From the NCBI RefSeq assembly GCF_013401555.1, contig NZ_CP058552.1:2666001-2730000 (forward strand): a DNA stretch of 64,000 nucleotides, in the 5' to 3' direction. Below are positions 46,213-56,765 of the stretch, in pieces. Within the stretch, counting starts at the first letter, position 1. Each line of letters begins with the position of its first letter. The notes under the pieces were generated by a model. The model was not told the origin of the DNA and searched no databases. It saw only the letters and a list, made by a program, of their open reading frames with translations. Made by a program: the position numbers and the translations under genes. Source of the DNA: Paenibacillus sp. E222. GTDB lineage: Bacteria; Bacillota; Bacilli; Paenibacillales; Paenibacillaceae.

Positions 46213-46803
46213 ATGGCTCAGCGATTAGCCACAGAGTATGTTAAAGCCACTTTGAAATTGTCAGAACCCCAGATGCATCAGTTTTTGCGCATGACAGAGG
46301 ATGGCCGGATTCATCAACGTGTGAAGGTGATGGAGAATGGCTGCCAGGAAATTGTGCTCGTAGATGTGAGTGGAGAAGAAGTTCATTTCCCTTTTGACCG
46401 TAGGGAAGGGTTTTACATCTGTGAGTTATCTTGCCGCCTGGTAAACCATCATCTGACGAACGTAGTCCGGAAGCTCTTTATGACCTTTAAGGGTGATGGC
46501 GTTGTTCATCGGATTTATGAAGAGTTCACCATGACGTATGTTTATACTCAGGGCGTTGTCCGTAAAATTGTGGAGCAGACGGGTGAGAATATCCGTGTCA
46601 TCTACGAATACAAAAATACGTTGCTTGAATTGCAGCGTGTGTTCCAGGCTCGGGATATTGAGCGCGAGATAAACCGGGTATACGCCGAGGTTGATTCGTT
46701 ACTCGATACAAGAATGGATGCTTCTACTTCTGAACAACTCCAGCAGATTGATCAAAAGCTTGCGCGCCACCAGAAACGGCTGTTTGAGCTTGAAGCCTAT
46801 TGA
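46213..46803 (+). CDS. Conserved-looking protein of unknown function
   Basis: 196 aa, soluble. The N-terminal two thirds have alternating strands (RVKVMENGCQEIVLVDVSGEEVHFPF, RKLFMTFKGDGVVHRIYEEF), and the C-terminal ~70 aa form a charged coiled coil (LELQRVFQARDIEREINRVYAEV, QQIDQKLARHQKRLFELEAY). It stands where Bacillus has ysxD between engB and hemA, but resemblance to YsxD is not evident to me. GAGGAG precedes the ATG. Flanked by its own leader and a terminator, so probably monocistronic. Confidence 0.8.
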   Translation: MAQRLATEYVKATLKLSEPQMHQFLRMTEDGRIHQRVKVMENGCQEIVLVDVSGEEVHFPFDRREGFYICELSCRLVNHHLTNVVRKLFMTFKGDGVVHRIYEEFTMTYVYTQGVVRKIVEQTGENIRVIYEYKNTLLELQRVFQARDIEREINRVYAEVDSLLDTRMDASTSEQLQQIDQKLARHQKRLFELEAY

Positions 46804-46842
46804 CCTAAAAGAGTGAATTATACAAGTATTTAACTGACCATC

Positions 46843-46895
46843 CCCTAATGCTCTGATCTGGCACATTCCAGGCAGAAGCGAAAGGGGATTTCTTG
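46843..46895 (+). terminator. Terminator-like hairpin after the 46213 gene
   Basis: ATCCCCT..AGGGGAT encloses an inner stem (TCTG..CTGG/CCAG..CAGA), followed by TTTCTTGATTTT. The rest of the 328-bp gap to speD is AT-rich with no further clear element. Confidence 0.5.
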
Positions 46896-47131
46896 ATTTT
46901 GAAAGCGGATCGGGACTTAATCTTTTATTTTTTCATCTTCTTAAAAGGGGTTGCATTCCCTTTGATTAGATGTTATTTTTAATCTCGTTGAAATGAAAAG
47001 AATATAGGAACCAGGATTCACTCAGGACATTATATGTTGCGAGAGATTTTTCCCTCGGGAAGTGAATGACGTAGGTCCTAGCGGATGAAATTTGTTTAAA
47101 CATTTTATTCCTAGGAAGGGGGCGCCGAAGG

Positions 47132-47539
47132 ATGGAATATTCAACTTTCGGAAGACACGTTGCTGTGGATGCTTGGGGTGTAGACTTTGATCTACTAAAC
47201 AGTGCGGAGTATTTGCAAGCTCAATTGGTTGAAGCAGCGGAGGCATGTGGCGCGACAGTAATGTCCGTACAATCCAAGCAGTTTGAACCACAAGGAGCAA
47301 CAGTGCTTGTACTGCTGTCTGAGAGTCATCTCTCGATTCATACGTATCCTGAGAGAGGGTTTGCAGCCATTGATTGCTACACTTGTGGGGAGACGGTAGA
47401 CCCGCAAATGGCCATTGATTACCTGGTATCCGTATTAAAACCGGAAAAAACGTACGCAAAGAAACTGTTACGTGGATTGGGCGAATTGCAAGTGGAGACA
47501 CCGGAAATGAATACAAATGAACTGGTATATATGATTTAA
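47132..47539 (+). CDS. speD: S-adenosylmethionine decarboxylase proenzyme (class 1B)
   Basis: 135 aa. It supplies decarboxylated SAM for spermidine synthesis. Self-cleavage occurs in ESHLSIHTYPE; Ser65 should become the pyruvoyl group, with His70 and the Cys in IDCYTCGE assisting. Start GRHVAVDAWGV is typical. AGGAAGGGGG lies upstream. speE is not in the window. Monocistronic between terminators. Confidence 0.95.
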   Translation: MEYSTFGRHVAVDAWGVDFDLLNSAEYLQAQLVEAAEACGATVMSVQSKQFEPQGATVLVLLSESHLSIHTYPERGFAAIDCYTCGETVDPQMAIDYLVSVLKPEKTYAKKLLRGLGELQVETPEMNTNELVYMI

Positions 47540-47598
47540 TAACGACAGCATGAATAATGTTCACATATCGGGGTGGAACGAAGATGATCCCAAACCTG

Positions 47599-47632
47599 AA
47601 TAGTCATGGAGCCTTCCATGGCTATTTGTTTT
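47599..47632 (+). terminator. Terminator of speD
   Basis: AATAGTCATGGA, loop GCCT, TCCATGGCTATT then TGTTTT. Confidence 0.7.
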
Positions 47633-47789
47633 ATATGGGATTTTCCTAAATCTTTATCATTAAAACAAGTATTTAACGCATAACGGTGAAGATTGGTGAG
47701 ACACTACAATAAATGACAATGCATAAGATGATCTACATGGGGATTTCATAAACATTTCATAAAAATGGCCCAGTCATACTATGGATGTG

Positions 47790-47798
47790 TGATATAAT
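47790..47798 (+). promoter_or_regulatory. Extended -10 promoter of the hem operon
   Basis: TGATATAAT is a perfect TGn-extended -10; no good -35. It lies 79 bp before hemA. No PerR-type box is recognised near it. The rest of the 337-bp gap holds only the speD terminator. Confidence 0.5.
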
Positions 47799-47876
47799 TA
47801 ACCATGTCAATCATAAATGGATGAACATATGTAGAAAACACTTTGATTGGAAATTTATTAGGCAGGTGAACTTGCA

Positions 47877-49265
47877 ATGCACATCGTTGTCGTTGGTTTG
47901 AATTATCGCACGGCGCCTGTAGAGGTTAGGGAACGATTCACATTTGCAGAAAAGGACTTGTCTGAAGCGCTGCAGCAGCTCAAGCTGACCAAGAGTGTAT
48001 TGGAAGGTGTAATCGTAGCCACATGTAACCGTACCGAGTTGTATGTTGTGGTAGACCGTCTTCACATGTGTGGTTATTTTATTCGGACGTTCATGGAACA
48101 ATGGTTTAATGTTCCGCGAGAAGAATTTACGCAACACTTATATATATATGAAGATGATCAAGCTATGCGCCATTTGTTCCGTGTGATTTGCGGGCTGGAC
48201 TCGATGGTTATTGGCGAGACTCAGATTCTTGGACAGGTGAAACAGGCTTTTTTCAAAGCACAGGAAGAAAAAGCTACGGGCACCTGGTTTAACATGCTGT
48301 TCAAACAGGCTGTTACATTAGGCAAACGCGCACATTCAGAGACTTCAATCGGTGAGAGTGCGGTATCTGTAAGTTATGCTGCTGTAGAACTAGGCAAGCG
48401 TATCTTTGGTATGTTCACGGATAAGAAGGTGCTGATTCTAGGTGCCGGCAAAATGAGTGAACTTACAGTAAAACATCTGTATAGCAACGGAGCCTCTGAA
48501 GTTATTGTGGCGAATCGAACACTTGCACGAGCTGAGGAATTGGCAGCGAAGTTTCGAGGGACACCATGTACAATGGAACAGGCGCTAGAGCGAATGAACG
48601 AGGTTGATATTGTCATCAGTTCGACGGGGGCCGAAAGATATGTACTGGATGCCACTGTTGTTCGAGAGAGCATGAAGCGTCGTCAATCGCGTCCGCTGTT
48701 CCTGATTGATATTGCTGTTCCACGGGATATTGATCCGGCGATCGGCGAGTTATCCAATGTATTCCTTTATGATATTGATGATTTGGAAGGAATCGTGGAG
48801 AGCAATCTGGAGATGCGTAAGGTGGAAGCTGCCAAGATCGAGAAAATGATTGAGCTTGAGATGGAAGACTATTATCAATGGCTCAAAACGTTGGGCGTTC
48901 GCCCTGTCATTCGGGCATTGCAGGAGAAAGGCGCTTCCATTCATGAAGAAACGATGGATAGTCTGTTTAATAAATTGCCTGAACTGGATGAACATCAGCG
49001 TAAAGTTATCCGTCGTCTGACGAAAAGCATCGTGAATCAAATGACGACAGATCCGATTAACCGGATTAAGGAAATGGCTGGTACCAAGCACGGCGATGAA
49101 GCACTGCGCATGTTTACTCAGATCTTTGCTTTGGAGGATGCTGTAGAGGTGGCCGCTGAGAAAGTAAATCAGAGTGATGCCACGGCTCTGCGCAAACCGG
49201 ATGCCGTTCATCTTAACGATTCCCGGCAAGACCCCGTGCCGGCTTATGCTCCGGCAGGCGTATAA
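47877..49265 (+). CDS. hemA: Glutamyl-tRNA reductase
   Basis: 462 aa. First step of C5 tetrapyrrole synthesis, glutamyl-tRNA to glutamate-1-semialdehyde. Nucleophile Cys50 in VATCNRTELYVV; GLDSMVIGETQILGQVK; NADPH-binding VLILGAGKMSELTVKHL; C-terminal dimerisation helices. AGGCAGGTG upstream. First gene of the heme/siroheme operon. Confidence 0.97.
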   Translation: MHIVVVGLNYRTAPVEVRERFTFAEKDLSEALQQLKLTKSVLEGVIVATCNRTELYVVVDRLHMCGYFIRTFMEQWFNVPREEFTQHLYIYEDDQAMRHLFRVICGLDSMVIGETQILGQVKQAFFKAQEEKATGTWFNMLFKQAVTLGKRAHSETSIGESAVSVSYAAVELGKRIFGMFTDKKVLILGAGKMSELTVKHLYSNGASEVIVANRTLARAEELAAKFRGTPCTMEQALERMNEVDIVISSTGAERYVLDATVVRESMKRRQSRPLFLIDIAVPRDIDPAIGELSNVFLYDIDDLEGIVESNLEMRKVEAAKIEKMIELEMEDYYQWLKTLGVRPVIRALQEKGASIHEETMDSLFNKLPELDEHQRKVIRRLTKSIVNQMTTDPINRIKEMAGTKHGDEALRMFTQIFALEDAVEVAAEKVNQSDATALRKPDAVHLNDSRQDPVPAYAPAGV

Positions 49266-49279
49266 GGCGGGTGGGCAGC

Positions 49280-50107
49280 TTGACCCTAGCTGAACAAATC
49301 TATGAAGCTTTAATTTATATGTATGCCCTGAGCCTACTGTTCTATTTCTCGGACTGCATTCGACGCAATGCGGGGGCGAAGCGGACAGGCACAGGGTTTC
49401 TTGTTGTTGTGTGGGCGCTTCAGGTGTTCCATGTCATTTTGCGTATGTTAACTGAAGGGCATTTTCCAATCTACACCACGTTTGATTTTTTGTTTATCTT
49501 TTCATTTAGTATTGTGCTGATGTCTCTGGTGATGACTCGGATTCAGCGTTCCGAATTTGTCATTTTATTGCTGAATGTGGTTGGTTTCTCCGTTACGGTG
49601 TTGAACCGGTTGTGGTTTACAGCAGGTGAGATATCTCTGCATAACTGGCAGACTGTCCATGGATTGCTTATTATGCATATCACCTTGGCCAATCTAGGTT
49701 TTGCGGCTCTCACAGTAGGTGCTGTATTTGCCATGTTATATCTGTTTTTGCACCGCAAGCTGAAGAACAAGAAATGGAATGATACCGTACGTCGTCTACC
49801 GAGTCTCGAAGTGATCAGCAAATATATGGATGGGGCTACACTGATTGGCACACCTCTTCTTGGTGTTTCTATCATGCTTGCTGTATTATCCATTGTAGCC
49901 GAAACGCGCTGGAGCCTGCTCTTGGATCTCAAGGTTATTGCAACGGGACTTGCCATAGCAATCTATGTGGGGTACTTCGTATTCAAGAGAAGGAAACAGT
50001 TCTCCACAGTGATTATGGCGAGATGGACGTTGATCGGATATGCCTTTGTCATTATCAGTTTTTTATCCAATGCGTATTCAGCGTTTCATCGTTGGACGGG
50101 AGAGTGA
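49280..50107 (+). CDS. hemX: HemX/CcsA-family membrane protein
   Basis: About 275 aa with eight hydrophobic segments and HxxxxHxxxxN-like HNWQTVHGLLIMHITLANLG, as in the cytochrome c assembly protein (CcsA/ResC) family. B. subtilis HemX, in the same place, lowers HemA levels. AAGGCGGGTGG at 49264-49274 fits TTG 49280 better than GTG 49271, which it overlaps. The last bases overlap or abut the next gene. Confidence 0.85.
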   Translation: MTLAEQIYEALIYMYALSLLFYFSDCIRRNAGAKRTGTGFLVVVWALQVFHVILRMLTEGHFPIYTTFDFLFIFSFSIVLMSLVMTRIQRSEFVILLLNVVGFSVTVLNRLWFTAGEISLHNWQTVHGLLIMHITLANLGFAALTVGAVFAMLYLFLHRKLKNKKWNDTVRRLPSLEVISKYMDGATLIGTPLLGVSIMLAVLSIVAETRWSLLLDLKVIATGLAIAIYVGYFVFKRRKQFSTVIMARWTLIGYAFVIISFLSNAYSAFHRWTGE

Positions 50108-50112
50108 AGGGG

Positions 50113-50763
50113 ATGGAACGGTACACGCCAATATTTGTGGATATATCAGGAAAATCCTGCTGCGTGGTTGGAGGCGGACGTGTCGCTGAACGTAAAATAA
50201 AAGGTTTGCTTCATGCAGAAGCGCAGATCAAGGTCATTAGTCCGGAAGTTACGCCAACGTTACAACAATTGCATCATGATTCCCGAATTCAATGGCTGGC
50301 CCGGTCCTACCGCAATGGAGATTTGCGGGGGGCCTTTCTCGTATATGCAGCAACGGACCATAGTGAAGTGAACACAGCGGTTGTCCAAGAAGCTGAAGAT
50401 GCGGGTATACTGGTTAACGACGCCATATCTTCTGAGCGAAGCACTTTTATTACACCAAGTGTGGTCAGGCGCGGAAGGCTAAGCATTGCAATATCGACCG
50501 CTGGAGCAGGGCCTGTAGCCGCAGCAGAAATTCGTGATACCTTGGAACAGCAATTCGGAGATGAGTACGAGACATATATTGAATTTTTGTATCAGATGAG
50601 GATGGAAGTAAAGGCACGTGTATCTTCTTCAGGTGTCAGAGCTAAATTACTCCGTCGTTTAACCGAAATGAATGTGCTGGAAAAGATTCGTACAGGTCAG
50701 TTTCAGTGGTGGACCGAAGAACAAATTGGGGACTGGATATCCCATAATCAGGAGGACGTGTAG
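50113..50763 (+). CDS. Precorrin-2 dehydrogenase / sirohydrochlorin ferrochelatase-type protein
   Basis: About 216 aa. The Rossmann start [25 protein letters not shown] and the segments [32 protein letters not shown] match the Met8p/SirC/YlnF family, which oxidises precorrin-2 in siroheme synthesis. GTG 50104 (GTGA overlap with hemX) and ATG 50113 are both possible; AAGGGG touches the ATG. An extension back to 50023 lies inside hemX and is rejected. With the SUMT domain downstream it links the operon to siroheme. Confidence 0.88.
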   Translation: MERYTPIFVDISGKSCCVVGGGRVAERKIKGLLHAEAQIKVISPEVTPTLQQLHHDSRIQWLARSYRNGDLRGAFLVYAATDHSEVNTAVVQEAEDAGILVNDAISSERSTFITPSVVRRGRLSIAISTAGAGPVAAAEIRDTLEQQFGDEYETYIEFLYQMRMEVKARVSSSGVRAKLLRRLTEMNVLEKIRTGQFQWWTEEQIGDWISHNQEDV

Positions 50764-50765
50764 AC

Positions 50766-51722
50766 ATGCGGACAATTAAAGTGGGAAGCAGACAAAGCGC
50801 ACTTGCTTTGACCCAGACAGGCCATGTAATTCAAGATTTACGTGATATTTGTGAGCGGGAAGGATTAGCTTTTGATTTTGAAGTACATAAAATCGTTACA
50901 AAAGGAGATTTGATTCTGGATGTAACTCTGTCCAAAGTCGGAGGCAAAGGACTGTTTGTCAAAGAGATTGAACAGGCGATGATAGATCGCACGATTGATA
51001 TGGCTGTTCATAGCATGAAGGATATGCCTTCCGAGTTGCCTGAAGGGTTGACGAACGGAGCTGTTCCGCGCCGTGCAGACCCTCGTGACGCACTGATTTC
51101 GAATGGTGGACTCACATTGGATCAATTGCCGGAAGGTGCAAGAGTGGGGACGAGCAGTCTGCGTCGGTCCAGTCAATTGAAATCATACCGTCCGGATTTG
51201 AAACTCGAATCGCTTCGTGGCAATATTGATTCCCGTCTGCGCAAGCTGGAGACAGAAGGTTTGGACGCCATTATTTTGGCTGCTGCTGGTTTGTATCGAA
51301 TGGGCTGGCAGGATCGGATTACGGAATATCTGTCAGAAGAAGCTTGTCTTCCCGCAGTAGGGCAGGGTGCGCTCGGCATTGAATGCCGTGAAGATGATGC
51401 GGAGCTGCTTCATCTGTTGCAATTGTATAATGATCCGGAAACCGCATTTCCTGTGTTGGCTGAACGTCGCTTCCTTAGTGTATTGAATGGGGGCTGTCAG
51501 GTTCCGATTGGAGCTCATGCCGTATGGCTGCCACAGCAAGAAGCAGATTCCCCGAATGGACAAAACACGTTACAATTAACAGGTATGGTCGGTACGCCGG
51601 ACGGCGGATTGATTCTTAAAGAAGCGATGACGGGCAAAGATCCGGTTCGTCTTGGAGAAGAAGTGGCTTGGAGATTGATTGAACGGGGAGCAGAGCAGAT
51701 ACTGGCAGAAGTTAGGGGATGA
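50766..51722 (+). CDS. hemC: Porphobilinogen deaminase (hydroxymethylbilane synthase)
   Basis: 318 aa. Dipyrromethane cofactor attached to Cys244 in [12 protein letters not shown]; other signatures [42 protein letters not shown] and [13 protein letters not shown]. Polymerises four porphobilinogens. Two bases separate it from the previous stop. Confidence 0.97.
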   Translation: MRTIKVGSRQSALALTQTGHVIQDLRDICEREGLAFDFEVHKIVTKGDLILDVTLSKVGGKGLFVKEIEQAMIDRTIDMAVHSMKDMPSELPEGLTNGAVPRRADPRDALISNGGLTLDQLPEGARVGTSSLRRSSQLKSYRPDLKLESLRGNIDSRLRKLETEGLDAIILAAAGLYRMGWQDRITEYLSEEACLPAVGQGALGIECREDDAELLHLLQLYNDPETAFPVLAERRFLSVLNGGCQVPIGAHAVWLPQQEADSPNGQNTLQLTGMVGTPDGGLILKEAMTGKDPVRLGEEVAWRLIERGAEQILAEVRG

Positions 51723-51726
51723 AGAC

Positions 51727-53301
51727 ATGGTGGGGAAGGTCTTTTTGGTTGGTGCAGGTCCAGGGGACGCCAAGCTGATTACGGTAAAGGGCTGGGAATC
51801 GATCGGTCGAGCGGATGCTGTCGTTTACGATCGGTTGGCTAGTCCGAGATTACTTAAACAAATGAAGCCCGGCGCGGTTAAGATCTATGTGGGCAAACGG
51901 CCGGATCGACATACGATGAAGCAGGAAGAGATCAACCAGCTGTTGGTTGATCTCGCACTGGAAGGCAAGGTTGTGGTCCGGCTTAAAGGGGGAGACCCGA
52001 CGATATTCGGACGCGTAGGTGAAGAGGCTGATCTGCTGCGCAAAAACAACATTCCTTTTGAAATCGTACCTGGTGTAACCTCAGCAATAAGTGTACCTGC
52101 TTATGCTGGAATACCTGTGACCCACCGCGACTATGCTTCCTCTATTTCCATCATTACGGGGCATGAGAGTCCGGACAAGCTTGACCGCAGTATTCATTGG
52201 GATAAAGTGACGAATGCTACAGGCACACTGGTATTTATGATGGGTGTCTCCAAAATTGGATATATCAGCGAACAGTTGATTCGTCACGGACGCCCGGCGC
52301 AAACACCGGTGGCATTGATTCGCTGGGGCACAAGAGCAGAGCAGGATACGATTACAGGCACGCTTGAAGATATCGAAGCAAAAGTGATCGCTGCGAATTT
52401 TCAACCACCCGCTGTCATTGTTGTTGGTGAGGTGGTGAACCAGCGTGAACAGTTGAAATGGGCAGAAGCACTGCCGTTGTTTGGCAAACGCATTTTGGTG
52501 ACGAGAGCTCGCAGTCAGGCTAGTGAATTGGTGAACCGGATCGAGGAACTTGGCGGCGAACCTTACGAATTTCCGGTAATTGAGACCGTGATGCCATCAG
52601 GGGAGTCGGCACTGGAAAGTGTCAAACAGGCCTTTGGTGCGTTAAGTACATTTGACTGGGTATTTTTTACGAGTGTAAACGGAGTGGAATTCTTTTTCCG
52701 TCATTTGCAGCAGCAAGGTAAAGATATTCGCTCCATTCATCAAGCGAGAGTTGCTGCGGTAGGACCTTCCACTGGGGAAGCTTTGCGTAAGTATGGCATT
52801 GTAGCGGAGGTCATTCAGGGGCCATTTCAGGCTGAAGGTATGCTTGAAGCATTTGAAAATGAATTGAAGCAAGGCCAGAGGGTGCTTTTACCACATGGAG
52901 ATCTTGCACGTTCCTGGTTGCCTGAACAGTTGAGGGAGCGGGGACTTCTGGTCACCGAGGCAATTATCTATGACACCATTCTGGCTGGCGAGGATGACGA
53001 TGAATTGCTGAAGCTGCTTGAAGAGGGCGGCATTCATGCGATGACCTTCACGAGTTCTTCCACCGTCACCAATTTCATGAGTATTTTGAAACGGATGGGA
53101 TTGCAGGACCCTTTGCCTTTATTGAAAAATGTAGAGGTCGCATGTATCGGGCCTGTTACAGCGAAGACGGCAGAAGCAGCAGGCTTGAAGGTCACCATGA
53201 TGGCTGAAGAAGCAACCATTGAGAGTCTGATTTCTGTGTTGTCTGATTGGAAACGAAAGCCTGCTACAGAAGCTGTATTTCCTGCTAACCATATAAATTG
53301 A
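51727..53301 (+). CDS. cobA-hemD: Fused uroporphyrinogen-III C-methyltransferase / uroporphyrinogen-III synthase
   Basis: 524 aa. Residues 1-~245 are the SUMT (CobA) domain: VFLVGAGPGDAKLITVKG, VVRLKGGDPTIFGRVGEE, PVTHRDYASS and LVFMMGVSKI. From ~250 comes HemD: RILVTRARSQASELVNRIEELGGEP, DWVFFTSVNGVEFF and TFTSSSTVTNF. One protein thus closes the ring and methylates it at C2 and C7, the branch to siroheme. B. subtilis carries hemD as a separate gene. ATG 51727 is used because AGGGGATG lies just upstream; the frame extends into hemC. Confidence 0.95.
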   Translation: MVGKVFLVGAGPGDAKLITVKGWESIGRADAVVYDRLASPRLLKQMKPGAVKIYVGKRPDRHTMKQEEINQLLVDLALEGKVVVRLKGGDPTIFGRVGEEADLLRKNNIPFEIVPGVTSAISVPAYAGIPVTHRDYASSISIITGHESPDKLDRSIHWDKVTNATGTLVFMMGVSKIGYISEQLIRHGRPAQTPVALIRWGTRAEQDTITGTLEDIEAKVIAANFQPPAVIVVGEVVNQREQLKWAEALPLFGKRILVTRARSQASELVNRIEELGGEPYEFPVIETVMPSGESALESVKQAFGALSTFDWVFFTSVNGVEFFFRHLQQQGKDIRSIHQARVAAVGPSTGEALRKYGIVAEVIQGPFQAEGMLEAFENELKQGQRVLLPHGDLARSWLPEQLRERGLLVTEAIIYDTILAGEDDDELLKLLEEGGIHAMTFTSSSTVTNFMSILKRMGLQDPLPLLKNVEVACIGPVTAKTAEAAGLKVTMMAEEATIESLISVLSDWKRKPATEAVFPANHIN

Positions 53302-53317
53302 ACCGCAATCGATAGAT

Positions 53318-53361
53318 GAAGCGTGCTGAATTCGTTACGATACCGGCGCGCTTCGCTTTTT
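53318..53361 (+). terminator. Intra-operon hairpin between cobA-hemD and hemB
   Basis: GAAGCGTGC pairs with GCGCGCTTC (one G-T), followed by GCTTTTTG. It could lower expression of hemB-hemL or act as a partial terminator. Confidence 0.5.
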
Positions 53362-53395
53362 GCTCCATATCACTATTCAAGGAGGTTTCACACGT

Positions 53396-54397
53396 ATGAG
53401 TTTTCCAATTGTGCGGCATCGCCGTTTACGTCAATCCACAGGTATTCGCAATATGGTGAGAGAGACCCATTTGACTGTGGATGACTTTATCCAACCCATC
53501 TATGTTACTTATGGTGAAAATGTAAAATCTGAGATCAAATCTATGCCAGGCGTATTCCGCTTCTCGCTGGATCGTCTGCAGGAAGAAGTGAAGGAGATTG
53601 CCGAACTGGGTATTCCGGCTGTGCTCTTATTCGGTATTCCCGAAACCAAAGACAGTGTTGGTTCGTCTGGATTCGCAGAAGATGGTATTGTACAGGAAGC
53701 AACGAAGCTGATTAAGTCCTGGTATCCTGAGCTGCTGGTTGTTGCGGACACCTGTTTGTGCGAATTCACCGATCACGGTCATTGTGGCATGGTGCACACG
53801 GTTGAAGTGGACGGTCACATTTGCGGAGATGTCCTTAATGACGAATCACTGGAGCTGCTCGTGAAAACAGCGGTATCCCAGGCCAAAGCTGGAGCGGACA
53901 TTATTGCACCATCCAACATGATGGATGGATTTGTCCAAGCGATCCGTGCCGGACTGGATGAGAATGGTTTTAGTCATATTCCGATTATGTCCTACTCCGT
54001 AAAATATGCGTCGGCATTCTATGGTCCATTCCGCGAAGCTGCCGATTCCACGCCGCAATTCGGAGATCGCAAGTCATATCAGATGGACCCGGCGAACGCT
54101 CGTGAAGCATTACGTGAAGCCGAAACCGATGTGCTCGAAGGAGCTGACATGCTGATGGTGAAACCTTCCCTGTCCTATCTGGATGTCATGCGTACGATCA
54201 AGGACAATTTTGATCTTCCACTGGTTGCTTACAACGTAAGTGGAGAGTATGCCATGGTGAAGGCAGCAGCAATTCAAGGCTGGATTGATGAGAAGAAAGT
54301 GGCCATGGAAATTCTGCTGAGTATGAAACGTGCGGGGGCAGATATGATTATTACGTACTACGGAAAAGACGCGTCACGCTGGCTGGCCGAGAAATAA
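53396..54397 (+). CDS. hemB: Porphobilinogen synthase (delta-aminolevulinate dehydratase)
   Basis: 333 aa. Cys-rich zinc site [14 protein letters not shown], Schiff-base lysines in [14 protein letters not shown] and [11 protein letters not shown]. Joins two aminolevulinates. AAGGAGG precedes ATG 53396; upstream in-frame codons are not needed. Order hemC-D-B-L as in Bacillus. Confidence 0.97.
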   Translation: MSFPIVRHRRLRQSTGIRNMVRETHLTVDDFIQPIYVTYGENVKSEIKSMPGVFRFSLDRLQEEVKEIAELGIPAVLLFGIPETKDSVGSSGFAEDGIVQEATKLIKSWYPELLVVADTCLCEFTDHGHCGMVHTVEVDGHICGDVLNDESLELLVKTAVSQAKAGADIIAPSNMMDGFVQAIRAGLDENGFSHIPIMSYSVKYASAFYGPFREAADSTPQFGDRKSYQMDPANAREALREAETDVLEGADMLMVKPSLSYLDVMRTIKDNFDLPLVAYNVSGEYAMVKAAAIQGWIDEKKVAMEILLSMKRAGADMIITYYGKDASRWLAEK

Positions 54398-54419
54398 ATT
54401 TATATTAAGGAGGATGTTC

Positions 54420-55724
54420 ATGACTGCACAACAAGGAACTCGTCGTAATGATGAGCGCTCACGCAGCGCATTTGAAGAAGCCAAGCAGTACATACCTGGG
54501 GGTGTGAACAGTCCCGTTCGGGCGTTCAAATCGGTGGGGCTTACCCCGATCTATGCAGAGCGCGGAGAAGGCTCCAAAATCTATGATATCGATGGCAATG
54601 TTTTTATTGATTATGTGGGATCCTGGGGTCCGCTTATTATGGGACATGCACATCCTGACGTTGTGGAAGCTTTGCGTGAGACAGCCCTTAAAGGAACAAG
54701 CTTTGGTGCGCCAACACTCCTGGAGACCGAGATGGCTAAACTCGTCTGTGAGCGTGTGCCTTCGATCGATATTGTACGAATGGTGAATTCCGGTACGGAA
54801 GCAACCATGAGTGCAATTCGGCTGGCACGTGGTGTAACCGGACGCAGTAAAATTTTGAAATTTGAAGGATCATATCACGGACATGCCGACAGCTTGCTGA
54901 TCAAAGCAGGATCTGGTGTAGCAACACTGGGTCTGCCTGACAGCCCTGGTGTTCCTGAAGGTGTGGCCATCAATACGATTACGGTTCCATACAATGACCT
55001 GGAGTCAGTGAAGCTTGCTTTTGAACGTTATGGTGAAGAACTGGCAGCCGTCATTGTGGAACCTGTTGCAGGTAATATGGGAGTTGTGCCACCAGTTCCA
55101 GGTTTCCTTGAAGGCTTGCGTAGTTTGACGTCTCAATACGGCAGTTTGCTCATTTTTGATGAAGTTATGACCGGATTCCGTGTAGGGTTGAACTGTGCAC
55201 AGGGACGATATGGCGTAACACCTGACCTGACTTGTCTGGGTAAAGTCATCGGTGGCGGGCTTCCGGTGGGTGCTTATGGCGGCAGACGTGATCTGATGGA
55301 ACAGATTGCTCCGACCGGACCGATCTATCAGGCAGGGACGCTGAGTGGTAATCCGCTGGCTATGGCAGCAGGTTATACGACGCTCAAATTGTTGACACCG
55401 GAGGTCTATGATCGTCTGGAGACACTGTCCGCACGCTTGCAGGCTGGGTTTGAAAAGAATGCAGCAGAGACGGGTGTACCCATAACCATTAACCGTGTGG
55501 GTTCGATGGTATGTCCATTTTTCAGTGCTGTTCCGGTTACGAATTATGATTTCGCCAAAGAAAGCAATCTGGATCAATTCCGTCGTTACTTCGCGGCCAT
55601 GATTGATCAGGGTGTGAGTGTTGCACCTTCCCAATACGAAGGCATGTTTGTCTCTGGCGTGCATACGGAGCAGGATATTGACGATACGATTGAGGCGAAC
55701 CGTAAGGCTCTTCAATCGCTATGA
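54420..55724 (+). CDS. hemL: Glutamate-1-semialdehyde 2,1-aminomutase
   Basis: 434 aa. PLP-dependent class III aminotransferase fold; PLP Lys in [17 protein letters not shown]; also [14 protein letters not shown] and [17 protein letters not shown]. Makes 5-aminolevulinate. AAGGAGG sits directly before ATG 54414 and 6 nt before ATG 54420, so 54420 is preferred. Overlaps the next gene by ATGA. Confidence 0.97.
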   Translation: MTAQQGTRRNDERSRSAFEEAKQYIPGGVNSPVRAFKSVGLTPIYAERGEGSKIYDIDGNVFIDYVGSWGPLIMGHAHPDVVEALRETALKGTSFGAPTLLETEMAKLVCERVPSIDIVRMVNSGTEATMSAIRLARGVTGRSKILKFEGSYHGHADSLLIKAGSGVATLGLPDSPGVPEGVAINTITVPYNDLESVKLAFERYGEELAAVIVEPVAGNMGVVPPVPGFLEGLRSLTSQYGSLLIFDEVMTGFRVGLNCAQGRYGVTPDLTCLGKVIGGGLPVGAYGGRRDLMEQIAPTGPIYQAGTLSGNPLAMAAGYTTLKLLTPEVYDRLETLSARLQAGFEKNAAETGVPITINRVGSMVCPFFSAVPVTNYDFAKESNLDQFRRYFAAMIDQGVSVAPSQYEGMFVSGVHTEQDIDDTIEANRKALQSL

Positions 55725-56629
55725 CCATCAAAAGTTGGAAACGCCGCGGGGAATGGCTTGAGCTAATGCCAGGCAAAGCGGTGACGGGAAGTTCAGACAG
55801 GCAAACGGCTGCAGAGCAATGGCTCTTGTCCGAGCTTCAGTTACCAGAGAAAATGTTGCGTCAGCTAAAGACGAACCAGGGCATACAACTGGCAGGGGAC
55901 CGGCTTCGGCTGGCCCTTTTTGCGTCTCAGCCGATCGATGTTGAACCGCGTTGGACGGATATCGATGTTTTGTATGAGGATGACTTCTGTCTGGTTGTGC
56001 ACAAACCGGCCGGAATGAAGCTTCATCCCGATGGGAGCCGGGCGGATCAAGCGATTACGCTGGATCACGCGGTGGCCTCCTATTACGAAATGAATGGAAT
56101 TCAGGCGAATGTACGCCATGTTCATCGTCTGGACGAGGACACAACTGGGCCTGTTTTATATGCCAAAAATGCTTTTGCTCTCGCCAAACTGGATGAAGCC
56201 ATGCGGCGTAAAGACATTGGGCGGCATTATGTTGCCATTGCAGGCGGTCAGATATCCACGGAGCTGATTACGATTGATGCTCCGATTGGGAAGGACAGGC
56301 ATCACAAGCAACGCAGACGTGTCTCTGAAGGTGGACAGGACGCTGTAACTCATGTGGAGATCGTGGAGGTGTGGGACAGGGCTACCCTTGTCCGGCTGAC
56401 ACTGGATACAGGGCGTACACACCAGATTCGGGTGCATTTAAGTTATGCGGGGCATCCCCTCGTCGGAGATGAGTTATATGGAGGCAGAAGGGATTCTATT
56501 GGTCGGCAGGCGCTTCATGGTGAGACGCTGAGTTTTAGTCATCCGCTCACAGGGGCACGAATTGAAGTGGCTGATCCTTGGCCGCAGGATTTCGAACAAC
56601 TGGCAGGGCGGGAAGACAAGGACCAATAA
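55721..56629 (+). CDS. RluA-family RNA pseudouridine synthase
   Basis: 302 aa. Catalytic Asp in [15 protein letters not shown]; also [43 protein letters not shown]. The N-terminal ~80 aa look like a reduced S4-type region. Converts a specific uridine in rRNA or tRNA. The start overlaps the hemL stop (ATGA 55721-55724), so it is coupled to the heme operon, unlike in B. subtilis where spoVID follows hemL directly. Confidence 0.9.
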   Translation: MTIKSWKRRGEWLELMPGKAVTGSSDRQTAAEQWLLSELQLPEKMLRQLKTNQGIQLAGDRLRLALFASQPIDVEPRWTDIDVLYEDDFCLVVHKPAGMKLHPDGSRADQAITLDHAVASYYEMNGIQANVRHVHRLDEDTTGPVLYAKNAFALAKLDEAMRRKDIGRHYVAIAGGQISTELITIDAPIGKDRHHKQRRRVSEGGQDAVTHVEIVEVWDRATLVRLTLDTGRTHQIRVHLSYAGHPLVGDELYGGRRDSIGRQALHGETLSFSHPLTGARIEVADPWPQDFEQLAGREDKDQ

Positions 56630-56765
56630 ACTGGGAAGGTTTGCATAAAAGGTGGCATGCTCATCTCATTCAAGGCATATAGATGGGGTAACGAAGGATT
56701 TGGACCATGGATCAGTCCCATGAGAAGGATCATGGTGAACATATGCCGAAAGGAGGACGCCACCT

